From Desulfobacteraceae bacterium 4572_130 (GTDB lineage Bacteria > Desulfobacterota > Desulfobacteria > Desulfobacterales > Desulfobacteraceae): a stretch of 64,000 bases of DNA. Where the stretch lies: positions 1 to 64,000 of the forward strand of contig NBLN01000009.1 in assembly GCA_002084425.1 (NCBI GenBank), read 5' to 3'. The notes beneath the pieces were generated by a model. It did no database searches and was not told where the DNA came from. It saw only the letters and a list, made by a program, of their open reading frames with translations. This document shows positions 8,975 through 17,737 of the stretch, piece after piece. Within the stretch, counting starts at the first letter, position 1, and each line of letters opens with the position of its first letter. Made by a program: the position numbers and the translations under genes.

Positions 8975-10363
8975 TTATTCTCTAGGCCTTAAATGTTCAG
9001 GGATATCAAGCATTTTAATAATAACTGGTTTTAGAAATGACCACTCTATGCCAATGGTATATTCTTCTTCCAAATCTCGTATTGCATCCCAACAGTTATG
9101 GCATGGAGCAAGTACTAACTTTGCTCCTGTGCTTAAAATCTGGTCTCTTTTTGTTATAAGTGCTTTATTCCTCTGGGGTCTGTACAATCCCACACCATTA
9201 AATCCACCACCACCACCACAACAATAATTATGTTCTTTATTGGGACTCATTTCAATAAAATAACCAGGTTCAACAATATGCTTAATTATTTCCCTGGTTG
9301 CAGATTTTAAACCATGGTTACGAACATAGTTGCATGAATCCTGTAATGTTACTGGAACTTTTAATCGTTTGGCAGGATCAATTTTTAGCTTACCTGTTTT
9401 TAATGCATCAGCCAACCATTCCACATAATGAATAGATTTTACAGGAGGTCTTCCATCTTTTCGTCCAACCCAGTACGGCCCTTCAACTACAGTTGCCCTG
9501 TGAGCATGACCACATTCTGTGCCTACCATAATTTTAGGTTTTAAACGTTCCATAGCATCATATACGGTTTCTACCTGCATTTTACAAGCTGCCCAGTCTC
9601 CGGCAAACATTGAAAGACTGGTTTGTTCCCAGCCCTTTGAAGGAACTGTCCAATTTTCTCCAGCAATATGAAATAAAATAGCTGCTTCTGCTAAATCCTC
9701 TGGATAATGTTTTACTTCTCTTGCATTAACTGTATACATGATGTCAGCCCCTTGTATATCAACTGGGGCTTTTAAACCAGGATATTCATCTTCATATTCT
9801 TCAACTATCCACTCAAATGTATCAACAAAATCTTCATTAGTAACATCCATTTGAGCTCTATAAACCCTGTGCATACCAGCACCAATTTTTAATTCCCAGG
9901 GAACAAATCCCTGCTGATATAAAAGACCTCTTAAATATCCCATCATAATTCCAACATCAATTCCATGGGGACAATACATGGCACAACGATTACAACATGT
10001 ACATTGGGACCAGGCAATCTCCATAGTTTTAATCATAAAATTATTATCAACATTACCTTTTTTCCGAATTATTTCTCCAAGTGTGGACTGAATTTTATAA
10101 GCTGGAACCTGTTTAGGATTATGGTCATCAACAAGATATAAAAAACAACTATCAGCACACATACCGCAATGAGCACAAATCTCAAGCCATGTGCGGATAC
10201 GAGATTTACAAGTGTTTTGTATGGTCTTCCATAAAAGCTTTGTATCAACTTCAATGGATTTCATTTCCCTATAATATACTTCACCGCTTGTATCTGATAA
10301 AAGTGTATTTAGTGCTTCAGCAGAATCAATTGGTTTTTTGTTACAAAGTGTACCTTCAGGCAT
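8975..10363 (-). CDS. hmcF: HmcF: HdrD-like cytoplasmic iron-sulfur subunit
   Basis: A 462-residue DsrK/HdrD-like protein. Two [4Fe-4S] motifs lie in the N-terminal third ([11 protein letters not shown] and [14 protein letters not shown]), with CCG-domain cysteines in the C-terminal half ([27 protein letters not shown]) that bind the noncubane catalytic cluster in HdrB/HdrD. Length matches HmcF of Desulfovibrio. In the Hmc complex this is the cytoplasmic end, exchanging electrons with the membrane cytochrome b subunit. GGGGAG precedes the ATG. It lies 128 nt after hmcE. A TmcB- or DsrK-like assignment is the alternative, but the full hmcABCDE set upstream decides it. Confidence 0.9.
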   Translation of the reverse strand: MPEGTLCNKKPIDSAEALNTLLSDTSGEVYYREMKSIEVDTKLLWKTIQNTCKSRIRTWLEICAHCGMCADSCFLYLVDDHNPKQVPAYKIQSTLGEIIRKKGNVDNNFMIKTMEIAWSQCTCCNRCAMYCPHGIDVGIMMGYLRGLLYQQGFVPWELKIGAGMHRVYRAQMDVTNEDFVDTFEWIVEEYEDEYPGLKAPVDIQGADIMYTVNAREVKHYPEDLAEAAILFHIAGENWTVPSKGWEQTSLSMFAGDWAACKMQVETVYDAMERLKPKIMVGTECGHAHRATVVEGPYWVGRKDGRPPVKSIHYVEWLADALKTGKLKIDPAKRLKVPVTLQDSCNYVRNHGLKSATREIIKHIVEPGYFIEMSPNKEHNYCCGGGGGFNGVGLYRPQRNKALITKRDQILSTGAKLVLAPCHNCWDAIRDLEEEYTIGIEWSFLKPVIIKMLDIPEHLRPRE

Positions 10364-10491
10364 TTATTTTTCTCCCCAGGTTGATATGACTTTTTATAAA
10401 ACTATAAACAAACCCTTTTATGAGTTAGTTTTTAATTATCTATCCCTTGCCAACATCAGCAACTTTTTATCTAACTATAATTATAAGGTGC

Positions 10492-11169
10492 TTACCAATT
10501 TAAAGTAGTGCCTTTTATCCCACCGCGTTTAATACCGAAATCCATGCCAATCTGTGCCCTTGATGCAAAAAATAGAACAACATGAGATAGTTTTGTAAAG
10601 GGAATAGCAATAAGAAGAATCTCTCCCAATAATATATGTATTGTTAACCAAAAAGAATAATCACCAAGTTCATACCGTGCAATAAGTCCGCTTATAAAAG
10701 GTGCCAATGAAATAAAAAGGATAAAATAATCATACCAAGTAGTAAGTATGCGGACTTTTGGAAGAGCAATTCGTCTTAAAATAATTAACAAACCACAAAT
10801 TACAGTAGCCCATGTTAATATATCTGCAACAAAGGGATTAAGAGCAAAAAAAGAAAACCCCAATTTTTCTTTTAAAAATAGATTATGTGCAACCAGAAAA
10901 ACAGGAACTAAGACAGCACCAGCATGAAATCCAAAAAATAAAACTGTCATTAAAGGTTGTTTTCTCCAACCAAGTGTACCAAAGGGAATAAGCCATCTAT
11001 ATATAGAGTTAACTGCTCCTTTAAAGCCTGACATGGGAAATTCTTTATAAGCAACACGATCAAGCTGCCAGCTCAATCCTCTAAAATAAAATATTATGCG
11101 AACAAGCATTCCAATAAGGCATATAGCCAGTGCCAACCAGAACATAAAGCCTGTTAAAAATTCGTACAT
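10492..11169 (-). CDS. hmcE: HmcE: integral membrane cytochrome b-like subunit
   Basis: About 225 residues with five hydrophobic helices, starting MYEFLTGFMFWLALAICLIG. It resembles the DsrM/NarI-type cytochrome b domain; candidate haem histidines occur in FGFHAGAV, VAHNLFL, TIHILLG and LSHVVLF. I chose the ATG at 11169 because GGAGG stands six bases before it; a longer frame would begin four codons upstream and overlap that ribosome site. It follows hmcD by 21 nt and precedes hmcF, as in the Desulfovibrio operon. Its role is transmembrane electron transfer to HmcF, probably with quinone contact. Confidence 0.88.
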   Translation of the reverse strand: MYEFLTGFMFWLALAICLIGMLVRIIFYFRGLSWQLDRVAYKEFPMSGFKGAVNSIYRWLIPFGTLGWRKQPLMTVLFFGFHAGAVLVPVFLVAHNLFLKEKLGFSFFALNPFVADILTWATVICGLLIILRRIALPKVRILTTWYDYFILFISLAPFISGLIARYELGDYSFWLTIHILLGEILLIAIPFTKLSHVVLFFASRAQIGMDFGIKRGGIKGTTLNW

Positions 11170-11190
11170 TGCATCCTCCACTTTATGTTT

Positions 11191-11334
11191 TTAAAATGTT
11201 CTTTTCTTTTTGTCTGAATCTGTTAAGAATAACCAGAAAAGAAGTAAAAAAACCAAAATCCCGCCCATTAAAAGATATGTAATACCTTCAGAATAAATCA
11301 TAAAATCATGTAAAGTATAAAATACTTTTTCCAT
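11191..11334 (-). CDS. hmcD: HmcD: 47-residue membrane subunit
   Basis: A short gene read directly from the sequence between hmcC and hmcE: ATG at 11334, 47 codons, TAA at 11191-11193. The product starts MEKVFYTLHDFMIYSEGI, has one long hydrophobic helix (about residues 19-38) and ends in the basic tail DKKKRTF. A clear AAGGAG lies upstream of the ATG. Size, single helix and position between the NrfD-like and cytochrome b-like genes match hmcD of Desulfovibrio vulgaris, a very small membrane protein of unknown role in the Hmc complex. Confidence 0.85.
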   Translation of the reverse strand: MEKVFYTLHDFMIYSEGITYLLMGGILVFLLLFWLFLTDSDKKKRTF

Positions 11335-11355
11335 AAAACTCTCCTTATATTACTA

Positions 11356-12528
11356 CTAATGATCGTTTTTATAATCAGGATGCTCATGGAGTATAGGCAT
11401 TTTTGTTGCAATAAATCGATATGCTATAATTCCAATGGTTACAATAAATAAAGAAATTCCAATTTCTTTCCAGCTTGGAAAATATCTTGCACTTGAAGGA
11501 AGATGCCAGTTAAATGCAATAACTGATACATTTAATCGATTTAATACAATTCCAAGTACAGCCAATATGGAAGCAATTCTAACAAGTTTAATATTTTTAT
11601 CACGAACCGCAACTGCATATAAAAAAGCAGGGACTGCCACAAATCCTATAAGTTCAAGAAGAAACCAAAGCCCCCAGCCAGTTGCGAGATAATGCCAGTT
11701 ATTATCACTGGCAATGCCGATAAATTTTGTAGCAATATATCCCATCATAACAAAGGACGCTGCCTTGCCAAATCCTAATGCTACTCCCAAGCTTTCATCA
11801 AGATGAGTCTTATCCATTTTATGATGGAGAAAACGATGAGCAAGAGATCCTTCAAATATTACCATGGACATTCCAGCAAATATACTTGAAACAAAAAAGA
11901 AAACAGGCAGATATGAGGAATACCACAAAGGATGAAGCTTGGATGGAGCAATTAAAAATAAGGCTCCAAGGGAAGACTGGTGCAGTGTTGATAATACAAC
12001 TCCAAAAATAGTCAGCACAAGTGTTAATTTAACAACAAAGTTTCGTATTTTTTTATACCCCAACCATTCAAGAGCAGCAGGAGAATATTCAATAAACAAA
12101 ACATTAAGATAAAGAAACACACAAAGGCCTACTTCAAATAACAAAGAAGATGTCCCTTGGGAAAAAAATAATGGATAGGGAAGACGCCAGGGACGCCCTA
12201 CATCAAAATTTAAAGCAAAAACTACCAGGGCATAACCAAGAAAGGCAGTTAAAATAGCAGGCCTTACAGCAGAATGAAAACGTTTAAGTCCAAAAATGTA
12301 ACACGCAGCTGAAGTTACATATCCACCGGCTGCTAAAGCAACACCACAAAGCAGATCAAAGCCGATCCATATACCCCATGGATTATTATTATCAAGATTT
12401 GTTACAGTACCAAGACCGCCCCAAAAACGACTAACAGTCAGGAAAAGTCCTACAATTAAAATTATACCTGCAACAATATTAAAAGGTGTAAACAAAGGTC
12501 TGTTTACACGACTTTTTTCAAGTGCCAT
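11356..12528 (-). CDS. hmcC: HmcC: NrfD/PsrC-type quinone-interacting membrane subunit
   Basis: A 390-residue polytopic membrane protein with about ten hydrophobic helices. NrfD-family hallmarks are present, such as NPWGIWIGFDLLCGVALAAGGY near residue 50 and the AVRPAILTAFLGY helix. Family members (DsrP, HybB, PsrC) bind no cofactor and accept or donate menaquinol electrons from the periplasmic Fe-S subunit. GGAGGAATAATAG precedes the ATG. Its start is 13 nt after the hmcB stop, so the two are tightly coupled, consistent with HmcB docking on HmcC. Confidence 0.92.
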   Translation of the reverse strand: MALEKSRVNRPLFTPFNIVAGIILIVGLFLTVSRFWGGLGTVTNLDNNNPWGIWIGFDLLCGVALAAGGYVTSAACYIFGLKRFHSAVRPAILTAFLGYALVVFALNFDVGRPWRLPYPLFFSQGTSSLLFEVGLCVFLYLNVLFIEYSPAALEWLGYKKIRNFVVKLTLVLTIFGVVLSTLHQSSLGALFLIAPSKLHPLWYSSYLPVFFFVSSIFAGMSMVIFEGSLAHRFLHHKMDKTHLDESLGVALGFGKAASFVMMGYIATKFIGIASDNNWHYLATGWGLWFLLELIGFVAVPAFLYAVAVRDKNIKLVRIASILAVLGIVLNRLNVSVIAFNWHLPSSARYFPSWKEIGISLFIVTIGIIAYRFIATKMPILHEHPDYKNDH

Positions 12529-12541
12529 CTATTATTCCTCC

Positions 12542-13651
12542 CTAGGATTTATCTATAACTTCTATATTTTTGTCCTTAATATTTTTCCTTTGTTTTTTTT
12601 CTTTAGTTTCCTCAGTTTCTTTTTTTGCCTGCTCAAGGGCTTTTTTTATTTCAAAATTAATAGCTGATTTTTTTTCTTGAGTCATTTTTTCTTTTTGAAC
12701 AGATAATTTATCATTCATCTCATCTGTTAGAGCAGTTTTGGTATTTTCTACAGCTGTTTTTAATTCTTTGTCTGCAAGAATATCTTTTTGTTTTGAAATA
12801 GCATAGATTCCAGTTAAAAGAACGGGCCACAAGCTTACAATTATTGGCACTGCTCCTAATGCTTGGGATGTTAAAGCAGGAGCTGATGTTGTACCTAAGT
12901 CCTCACTCATACCAATTTTTGAAAAATCATATTTTGAAAGATAAAGCCAGTTTGTACCTCCCATCTCATGTTCGCCATAAAGATATTCTTTGTAATGCCC
13001 GGGATATTTATTAATTCTTTTCCAAGCAATTTTAATAAGTTCCTTTCTTTTACCAAATGTTATAGCCTCAACAGGACATGATACAACACACCCTGGAAGT
13101 TCTCCCTTATCAATTTTTGGTTTACACATGGTACATTTTACTACTTTAGGAGAAGTAGGATTATTATACTCATAAGCTGGTATGTTAAAGGAACAGGCAA
13201 TCATGCAGTATCGACAGCCAACACAAAGGGAAGCATCATAAACCACTGCTCCTGTTTTATCTTTTTTTAAAGCCTTAACAAAACAAGCAGAGGCACAAGC
13301 AGGTTCAAGGCAGTGATTGCATTGTTTTTTTACAAATACAGCAGGTTTATCAGATTTTGGAGTAAAACGATTAACAACAGTAAATGCTTTTTCATCTGTT
13401 CTACGATTTAAATCCAGAATAGAAAGATCATCAAAGGATTTGGAAGGGGTTGGAAGGGAGTTTGTTTTATTACATGCTTTTTCGCATTTTCGACACCCAA
13501 TACATCTTGTTGTGTCATGAAGCACTCCAAAACTATCTGGATAACCTTTAAACTGCTTGTTTGAAGCAGCATATATCTTATTTCCAGTCAGTGTAGATGC
13601 TCCCAGGGCTGCACCCATCCAGCCCAGGAATTTTCTCCGGGATATTCCCAT
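12542..13651 (-). CDS. hmcB: HmcB: periplasmic four-cluster ferredoxin subunit, Tat-exported
   Basis: 369 residues. A twin-arginine signal ([16 protein letters not shown]) sends the folded protein to the periplasm. Cys motifs for four [4Fe-4S] clusters follow in HybA/DsrO order: [35 protein letters not shown], and CTMCKPKI...CVVSCP. A hydrophobic helix near residues 265-285 and a long Lys/Glu-rich coiled tail follow, so the protein is probably membrane-anchored. It should carry electrons between HmcA haems and the NrfD-like HmcC. GAGGTGG precedes the ATG. The 115-nt gap to hmcA holds a hairpin that may adjust relative expression. Confidence 0.92.
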   Translation of the reverse strand: MGISRRKFLGWMGAALGASTLTGNKIYAASNKQFKGYPDSFGVLHDTTRCIGCRKCEKACNKTNSLPTPSKSFDDLSILDLNRRTDEKAFTVVNRFTPKSDKPAVFVKKQCNHCLEPACASACFVKALKKDKTGAVVYDASLCVGCRYCMIACSFNIPAYEYNNPTSPKVVKCTMCKPKIDKGELPGCVVSCPVEAITFGKRKELIKIAWKRINKYPGHYKEYLYGEHEMGGTNWLYLSKYDFSKIGMSEDLGTTSAPALTSQALGAVPIIVSLWPVLLTGIYAISKQKDILADKELKTAVENTKTALTDEMNDKLSVQKEKMTQEKKSAINFEIKKALEQAKKETEETKEKKQRKNIKDKNIEVIDKS

Positions 13652-13677
13652 ATTTCCACCTCAAAAGTTAATGGCAT

Positions 13678-13703
13678 GGTAAAAGCTCTGTAAAGCTTTT
13701 GCC
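13678..13703 (-). promoter_or_regulatory. Intercistronic hairpin between hmcA and hmcB
   Basis: GGTAAAAGCT and AGCTTTTGCC form a stem of about 10 bp (one G-T pair) around a short CTGTA loop, in the 115-nt gap between hmcA and hmcB. No T run follows on the transcribed strand, so it is more likely an mRNA-processing or stability element, giving more HmcA than the membrane subunits, than a full terminator. Confidence 0.5.
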
Positions 13704-13766
13704 AGTTATCTATATTTTAAATTTCAACTTTTTATTAAATTGCCAAAGTTATATTTATTTTTTCAG

Positions 13767-15374
13767 TTATTTCTTTATCTTTTCATGGCAGGATATACAA
13801 TCAGTCCCAACTGGAGTTTTAATATTCATTTTATTATGGCATGAAATACACTGTCCATGATATGCAGCCTTTAAATCAGGTTTTTTACTGCCATGCTTGC
13901 CTTGTTTGTTGTGGCAGGATTGACATTTTACAGGTGTTAAACTTGATGGACTGTTATGATGACAACCCATACAAAGTGTTTTATCATTTTTATGAAAGGA
14001 TTTAGCTAATCTGCTTTTTTCAGAATTGATTTTTAATTGATTAAAAACTTTTAAATGTGGGAAATTAACTGGTTTATATTCATTAGATAAGCTTGCAATA
14101 ACTACTTTTTCAGGAATTTTTTTACTGATTTCATTATAGGACTTTAATCTAGTATTTGCAGTTTTATCAGCAAGCTTCACCATTTTATCCATATCTTTTA
14201 AAGAATTAATTGTAATTTGACTTTTATCAACCTCATGGCATTGTGTGCAGGTCATATTGGAAAATTCTTTTTCAGGTATTTTGCTGTGACATCCTGCACA
14301 TTGTTTTTCATTTTTTCTTTGATTATGACAAGACACACAACTGTGCTCAGTTTCCCGGTTGTGCATGGCAGATTCAAGAGAAATAAAATCACCTTTTGTG
14401 TCACCACCCACTGTATGACAATCCCTACAGCCTTTTAAAGATTCATGATGGCATGATTTACAACTTTTTACTGAAGTTTCATGGAATTTATGATTAAAAG
14501 CTACTGGATTCATGCTTGAATTTATCAGTTTTTGAGATAATTTTGTATTATCATTATATCCTGTAATTAAAACATGATCAGGCTGATTTCTTTTTAATCG
14601 TGGTATTTTAGTTAATGTTTTAATTTTTTCCTGCTCTATTGTACTATGACATCCTTTACAGTTTGTTGGGCCTCCTGTCTTTTTTTCAATTTTAAGGGAT
14701 TCATGGCAATTAACACAGGCATTATGCGAAGCTTCCTTAATTGATGTAACATCTTTTGTACTTTCTAAAGTATGACAATAGATGCAGGATTCTTCTTCCC
14801 CTTTCTTGTAATAAATTGTTTTTGATTTTTCATTAAAAACATGGTGGCATGCTTGGCAGTTAGTGCCATTCTTAGATGGGATTATTTTTGATTGTTCATG
14901 GGTATAGTGAAGTGATCTATCAAAATCAATTGCTTTCCAGGAAGAATCTGTTTTTATTTGTGAATTATGGCAGGCACGACATTCTTCTGTTACAGGTCCG
15001 GCTTTTATTTTTTCAGCCTTTTTTTCTATATGACAGGAAATACAGTTTTTATGGTATATTTCCATATCAATTTCTAAAGTGGAATTTTCTTTTCGTTTAA
15101 ATTTAAATATAAATGAATCCTTGTTTTTTAAATGACAGGTACTGCAATCTTCTTGTTTTGTTAATATCTCTATATGACGGTCATGAAGAAAAGTTACCCC
15201 ATGCATGGCTTCACTGCCGGGAACATTTAGAAGATCAATAGTAATTATATCTGTTCGTTTATTTTGTAATTCTTTTGTTTCTGCACCTGCAATAACCAAA
15301 GTTATTATTAAAATTAATAATACAAAAATACATGTAATAAAATGTCTTTTTCTAACAGAATGAAGTTTTACCAT
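13767..15374 (-). CDS. hmcA: HmcA: hexadecahaem high-molecular-weight cytochrome c
   Basis: 535 residues with an N-terminal export signal (basic RKRHF, then a hydrophobic helix about 13-30). I count exactly sixteen CxxCH haem motifs, from CSTCH to the last CISCH, matching the 16-haem HmcA of Desulfovibrio in both haem number and length. It is the periplasmic electron entry of the Hmc complex, accepting electrons from type I cytochrome c3 and hydrogenases in known systems. It is the first gene of hmcABCDEF and has its own promoter region (15419-15473). A terminator for the upstream hdrCB unit lies at 15657-15689, so hmc is a separate transcript. Confidence 0.95.
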   Translation of the reverse strand: MVKLHSVRKRHFITCIFVLLILIITLVIAGAETKELQNKRTDIITIDLLNVPGSEAMHGVTFLHDRHIEILTKQEDCSTCHLKNKDSFIFKFKRKENSTLEIDMEIYHKNCISCHIEKKAEKIKAGPVTEECRACHNSQIKTDSSWKAIDFDRSLHYTHEQSKIIPSKNGTNCQACHHVFNEKSKTIYYKKGEEESCIYCHTLESTKDVTSIKEASHNACVNCHESLKIEKKTGGPTNCKGCHSTIEQEKIKTLTKIPRLKRNQPDHVLITGYNDNTKLSQKLINSSMNPVAFNHKFHETSVKSCKSCHHESLKGCRDCHTVGGDTKGDFISLESAMHNRETEHSCVSCHNQRKNEKQCAGCHSKIPEKEFSNMTCTQCHEVDKSQITINSLKDMDKMVKLADKTANTRLKSYNEISKKIPEKVVIASLSNEYKPVNFPHLKVFNQLKINSEKSRLAKSFHKNDKTLCMGCHHNSPSSLTPVKCQSCHNKQGKHGSKKPDLKAAYHGQCISCHNKMNIKTPVGTDCISCHEKIKK

Positions 15375-15418
15375 GCTTCAACCCTTTAATTAATTTCTTT
15401 GTTAAATTAAAGAAAATA

Positions 15419-15473
15419 AATTCATACTATATTACTATGAATTTATTCATACTATTTTTATAGGGATTGTCAA
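15419..15473 (-). promoter_or_regulatory. hmcA promoter with overlapping three-half-site operator
   Basis: On the minus strand a perfect TTGACA (15468-15473) is followed, after 16 nt, by TATGAA (15446-15451), about 70 nt before the hmcA ATG. Three copies of the half-site ATTCATA/TATGAAT lie at 15420-15426, 15436-15442 and 15445-15451. The last two form the palindrome TATGAATTTATTCATA, which covers the -10, and the first two form an inverted repeat with a 9-nt spacer near the expected start site. Placement suits a repressor; Rrf2 encoded at the end of the same operon is the obvious candidate. This is inference. Confidence 0.6.
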
Positions 15474-15656
15474 TAAAATAAATTTGATAATTTAAATATA
15501 AAATTATTTTATAATGCACTAAAAAGGCATGATAATGGAATTGTCAGATACTTATTCAGGTAATTTTTTTTTAATTTTTGATTTGTTATAGAAAATTTTA
15601 AGGCAAGATTTAAAAAAATGAGAAAAATCAAAAGATTTTTTTAAGAAGTGAAAATA

Positions 15657-15689
15657 AAAAAGCCCTTTAATTTTATTAAAAGGCTTTTT
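15657..15689 (-). terminator. Intrinsic terminator after hdrCB
   Basis: A 15-bp stem with one mismatch (AAAAAGCCCTTTAAT / ATTAAAAGGCTTTTT) and a TTT loop. On the minus strand it is followed by the T-rich TTTTTTATTTT. It lies downstream of the hdrB stop (15786) and upstream of the hmcA promoter, separating the two units. T runs on both sides could make it bidirectional. Confidence 0.8.
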
Positions 15690-15696
15690 GTATTCT

Positions 15697-15790
15697 TTTT
15701 ATATAAAAGGACTTATAATTAATATTTTTTGATGTTTTGTTGTAAGACAAACCAGGAATTAAAAACTAGATCTGGCTTATGGGAGTTATT
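15697..15790 (+). repeat. Dispersed repeat, copy C
   Basis: Another copy of the ~95-bp family: TTTATATAAAAGGACTTATAA at the left, TGTTTTGTTGTAAGACAAA in the centre, CTAGATCTGGCTTATGGGAG at the right. The AGATCT end overlaps the stop codon of the minus-strand hdrB gene (15786-15788). Confidence 0.8.
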
Positions 15791-16673
15791 TTAATTTGTT
15801 TATTATTGAATCTTTTGAAATACTAGAAATTGATGCAACCTGTTTTGCATCAAATCCCATACAAAGAGCTAATAACTGATTATAATCAAAAACTGGAATA
15901 TTGTATTTATCAGTATTTTCAGTTTCATTTAATTTTTTTTGAATATTATCAAGATGCATAAGGCAGGTAATACAGGAAACAACAATAAATTCTGCTTTTG
16001 TTTCATCAATTATAGCATCAAGTTTAGCTTTGGCAAATTCAGTTGCCTCATTAGGCGAATTGTTTGTAAACCCTCCTGCTCCACCACAACACGAAAGTTC
16101 ATGGCTGTAAGTGTCAACTGTTGCACCCAAGGCTTCAGTTAATTGTCTTAATGCTTTAGGCTCTCTTGGAGAATCTTCAAAACCAACAACTTCACTTGGG
16201 AAAAGTGTATGACACGGATATTGAATTACACCATGAACACCTTTAAGATTTTTTTTAATAGCTTTAGAAATTTTTTCTGTTCCTACATCTTTATAAAGTA
16301 TTTTAGATACATGGTGAACCTTTGTTTTGCATTTAAGTTTTCTGCCTGTTAATTCCAGAAGTTCATTAATGCGGGCAAGTTTTTTTTTATCATGAACAAG
16401 GTGATCCCGTCCCATTCTAAGGGAGCTGTAGCAGGACCCGCATTCAACCATAATATCTAAGCCCTTTGCTTCTGCAATAGAAAGATTCCACCCACTTGAT
16501 GCAAGCCATGATTCATCATCTGTTGAAGGAAAGGATCCAAAAGCAGGGCAGCATACATAACCTTCTGTATCTAGAAGTTGTACACCAAGTTCAGGCATTG
16601 TTAATCTGATTGCCTGCTCAACATCAGGCCTTATTGCCGGGGTATTACAACCAAGAAAAAGACATAATTTCAT
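15786..16673 (-). CDS. hdrB: HdrB-like heterodisulfide reductase subunit B
   Basis: 295 residues with two CCG domains. The first has FLGCNTPAIRP, GYVCCPAFGS and CGSCYSSL, the second YPCHTLF, LSCCGGAGGF and VSCITCLMHL. These cysteines bind noncubane [4Fe-4S] clusters that reduce disulfides such as heterodisulfide or a DsrC trisulfide. Length is normal for the family. An AGAGGAA ribosome site overlaps the end of hdrC, two nt upstream, so the pair is translationally coupled. The stop codon falls inside repeat copy C. It probably worked with the HdrA at 19593-22712, from which it is now separated by the TPR insertion. Confidence 0.9.
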   Translation of the reverse strand: MKLCLFLGCNTPAIRPDVEQAIRLTMPELGVQLLDTEGYVCCPAFGSFPSTDDESWLASSGWNLSIAEAKGLDIMVECGSCYSSLRMGRDHLVHDKKKLARINELLELTGRKLKCKTKVHHVSKILYKDVGTEKISKAIKKNLKGVHGVIQYPCHTLFPSEVVGFEDSPREPKALRQLTEALGATVDTYSHELSCCGGAGGFTNNSPNEATEFAKAKLDAIIDETKAEFIVVSCITCLMHLDNIQKKLNETENTDKYNIPVFDYNQLLALCMGFDAKQVASISSISKDSIINKLK

Positions 16674-16675
16674 TT

Positions 16676-17179
16676 TTATTCCTCTTTAAACATATAATCG
16701 TTTTCTTTAACTACTGGTGTTTTCATGAGCATTTCCTGATAAAGTTTCATTTGTTCAGGCATATTAGTTATGGTTTTAAGTTCTGGCAATCCTAAGGATT
16801 TTCTTAATTCCACATTCATACCAACAGCCTGAGTATATCCCCTTGTATAAATTTCAACAATAGAGGGTGGAACCCTTGTTTCATCATTTGTACTTTGCCA
16901 TTTTCTAATGGCAAGTATAAGTTCAAAAGGTTTTACATCCATAGGACACATTTCTTCACATCTTGAACAGGAAACACATGCCCAAGGAGTATCTTCATCA
17001 TAAAGTTCATCTTCCAATCCATAAACAACCATTCTTGCAAGATTTCTCACTAAAAGCGGAGGCTCTCCATTAGATGCAGGACAGCCTGATATGCAGGTAC
17101 TGCAATTAAAACAATGAAGAAGATCTTTTGTATTATATATTTCCTTCCATAAATCTTTGTTTGATTGGCTAAAATCCAT
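16676..17179 (-). CDS. hdrC: HdrC-like heterodisulfide reductase subunit C
   Basis: 167 residues with two [4Fe-4S] motifs, CFNCSTCISGCPAS near residue 23 and CVSCSRCEEMCPMD near residue 68, in the order typical of soluble HdrC. It relays electrons between HdrA and HdrB in the cytoplasm. AAAGGAAT precedes the ATG. It is coupled to hdrB (two-nt gap). The nearest upstream gene on the strand is an accessory coiled-coil protein, not hdrA, so its promoter may lie in the 78 nt before it or transcription may continue through the insertion. Confidence 0.9.
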   Translation of the reverse strand: MDFSQSNKDLWKEIYNTKDLLHCFNCSTCISGCPASNGEPPLLVRNLARMVVYGLEDELYDEDTPWACVSCSRCEEMCPMDVKPFELILAIRKWQSTNDETRVPPSIVEIYTRGYTQAVGMNVELRKSLGLPELKTITNMPEQMKLYQEMLMKTPVVKENDYMFKEE

Positions 17180-17257
17180 ATTTATATTCCTTTAAGCTGT
17201 TAAAATAGCTAAGGTTAATTGCTTTTATTTAATTTATATACACCTTTATTTGATTAG

Positions 17258-17737
17258 CTAAAATTCATGTAGTACTTGTTGTTTTAATAATGCAGCTTCT
17301 TGTTCTTTTAAAAGTTTTTCTTTTATCTCTAACTTTTTCAATGCTTGATTCTCAGATTGTATAATAATATTACCTTTCTTATCTTTTTGAGTGCTGTTAG
17401 TTTGAGTACTTTTAAGCCGTCTAATTAATTTTCGATTTTTCAATTTTTCGTTATTAATTTTTTTTAACTTATCTGGAATTTCTAATATTTTTATACGCTT
17501 ATGAGAGCTTTGAAATTGTTTTTTTATTTGGGAATTAATTTCATTCTCGAATTTTTTTAATCTATCTTTTTTACAATAGTCTTTTTCGATAAGATCAATT
17601 TTTTTCACTATTTTTTTAAATTCTTCTTGTTTTGCAAATTGATTATCAAGATATATATATGCAGTTAGAATTGCTGCAATCATACTCATTATATAGTATA
17701 TCATGGATAATTCTGATATTTTTGTTAAAATTTTCAT
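17258..17737 (-). CDS. Unknown membrane-anchored coiled-coil protein
   Basis: 159 residues: one hydrophobic helix at about 12-30, then a Lys/Glu-rich sequence with heptad character to the C-terminus (for instance LEIKEKLLKEQEAALLKQQ). No enzyme motif is visible. Its ATG overlaps the stop of the TPR gene by four bases (ATGA), so the two are co-translated and probably form a membrane-tethered scaffold. The pair sits between hdrA and hdrC with repeats on its upstream side and looks like an accessory insertion. Confidence 0.65.
   Translation of the reverse strand: MKILTKISELSMIYYIMSMIAAILTAYIYLDNQFAKQEEFKKIVKKIDLIEKDYCKKDRLKKFENEINSQIKKQFQSSHKRIKILEIPDKLKKINNEKLKNRKLIRRLKSTQTNSTQKDKKGNIIIQSENQALKKLEIKEKLLKEQEAALLKQQVLHEF

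Noticed and set aside
8975-17179. Assignment of the 9-17 kb redox genes to the Tmc complex
   Set aside because: The sixteen-haem cytochrome, the Tat ferredoxin, the NrfD-like subunit, the 47-residue HmcD and the downstream rrf pair fit Hmc, not the four-gene Tmc.
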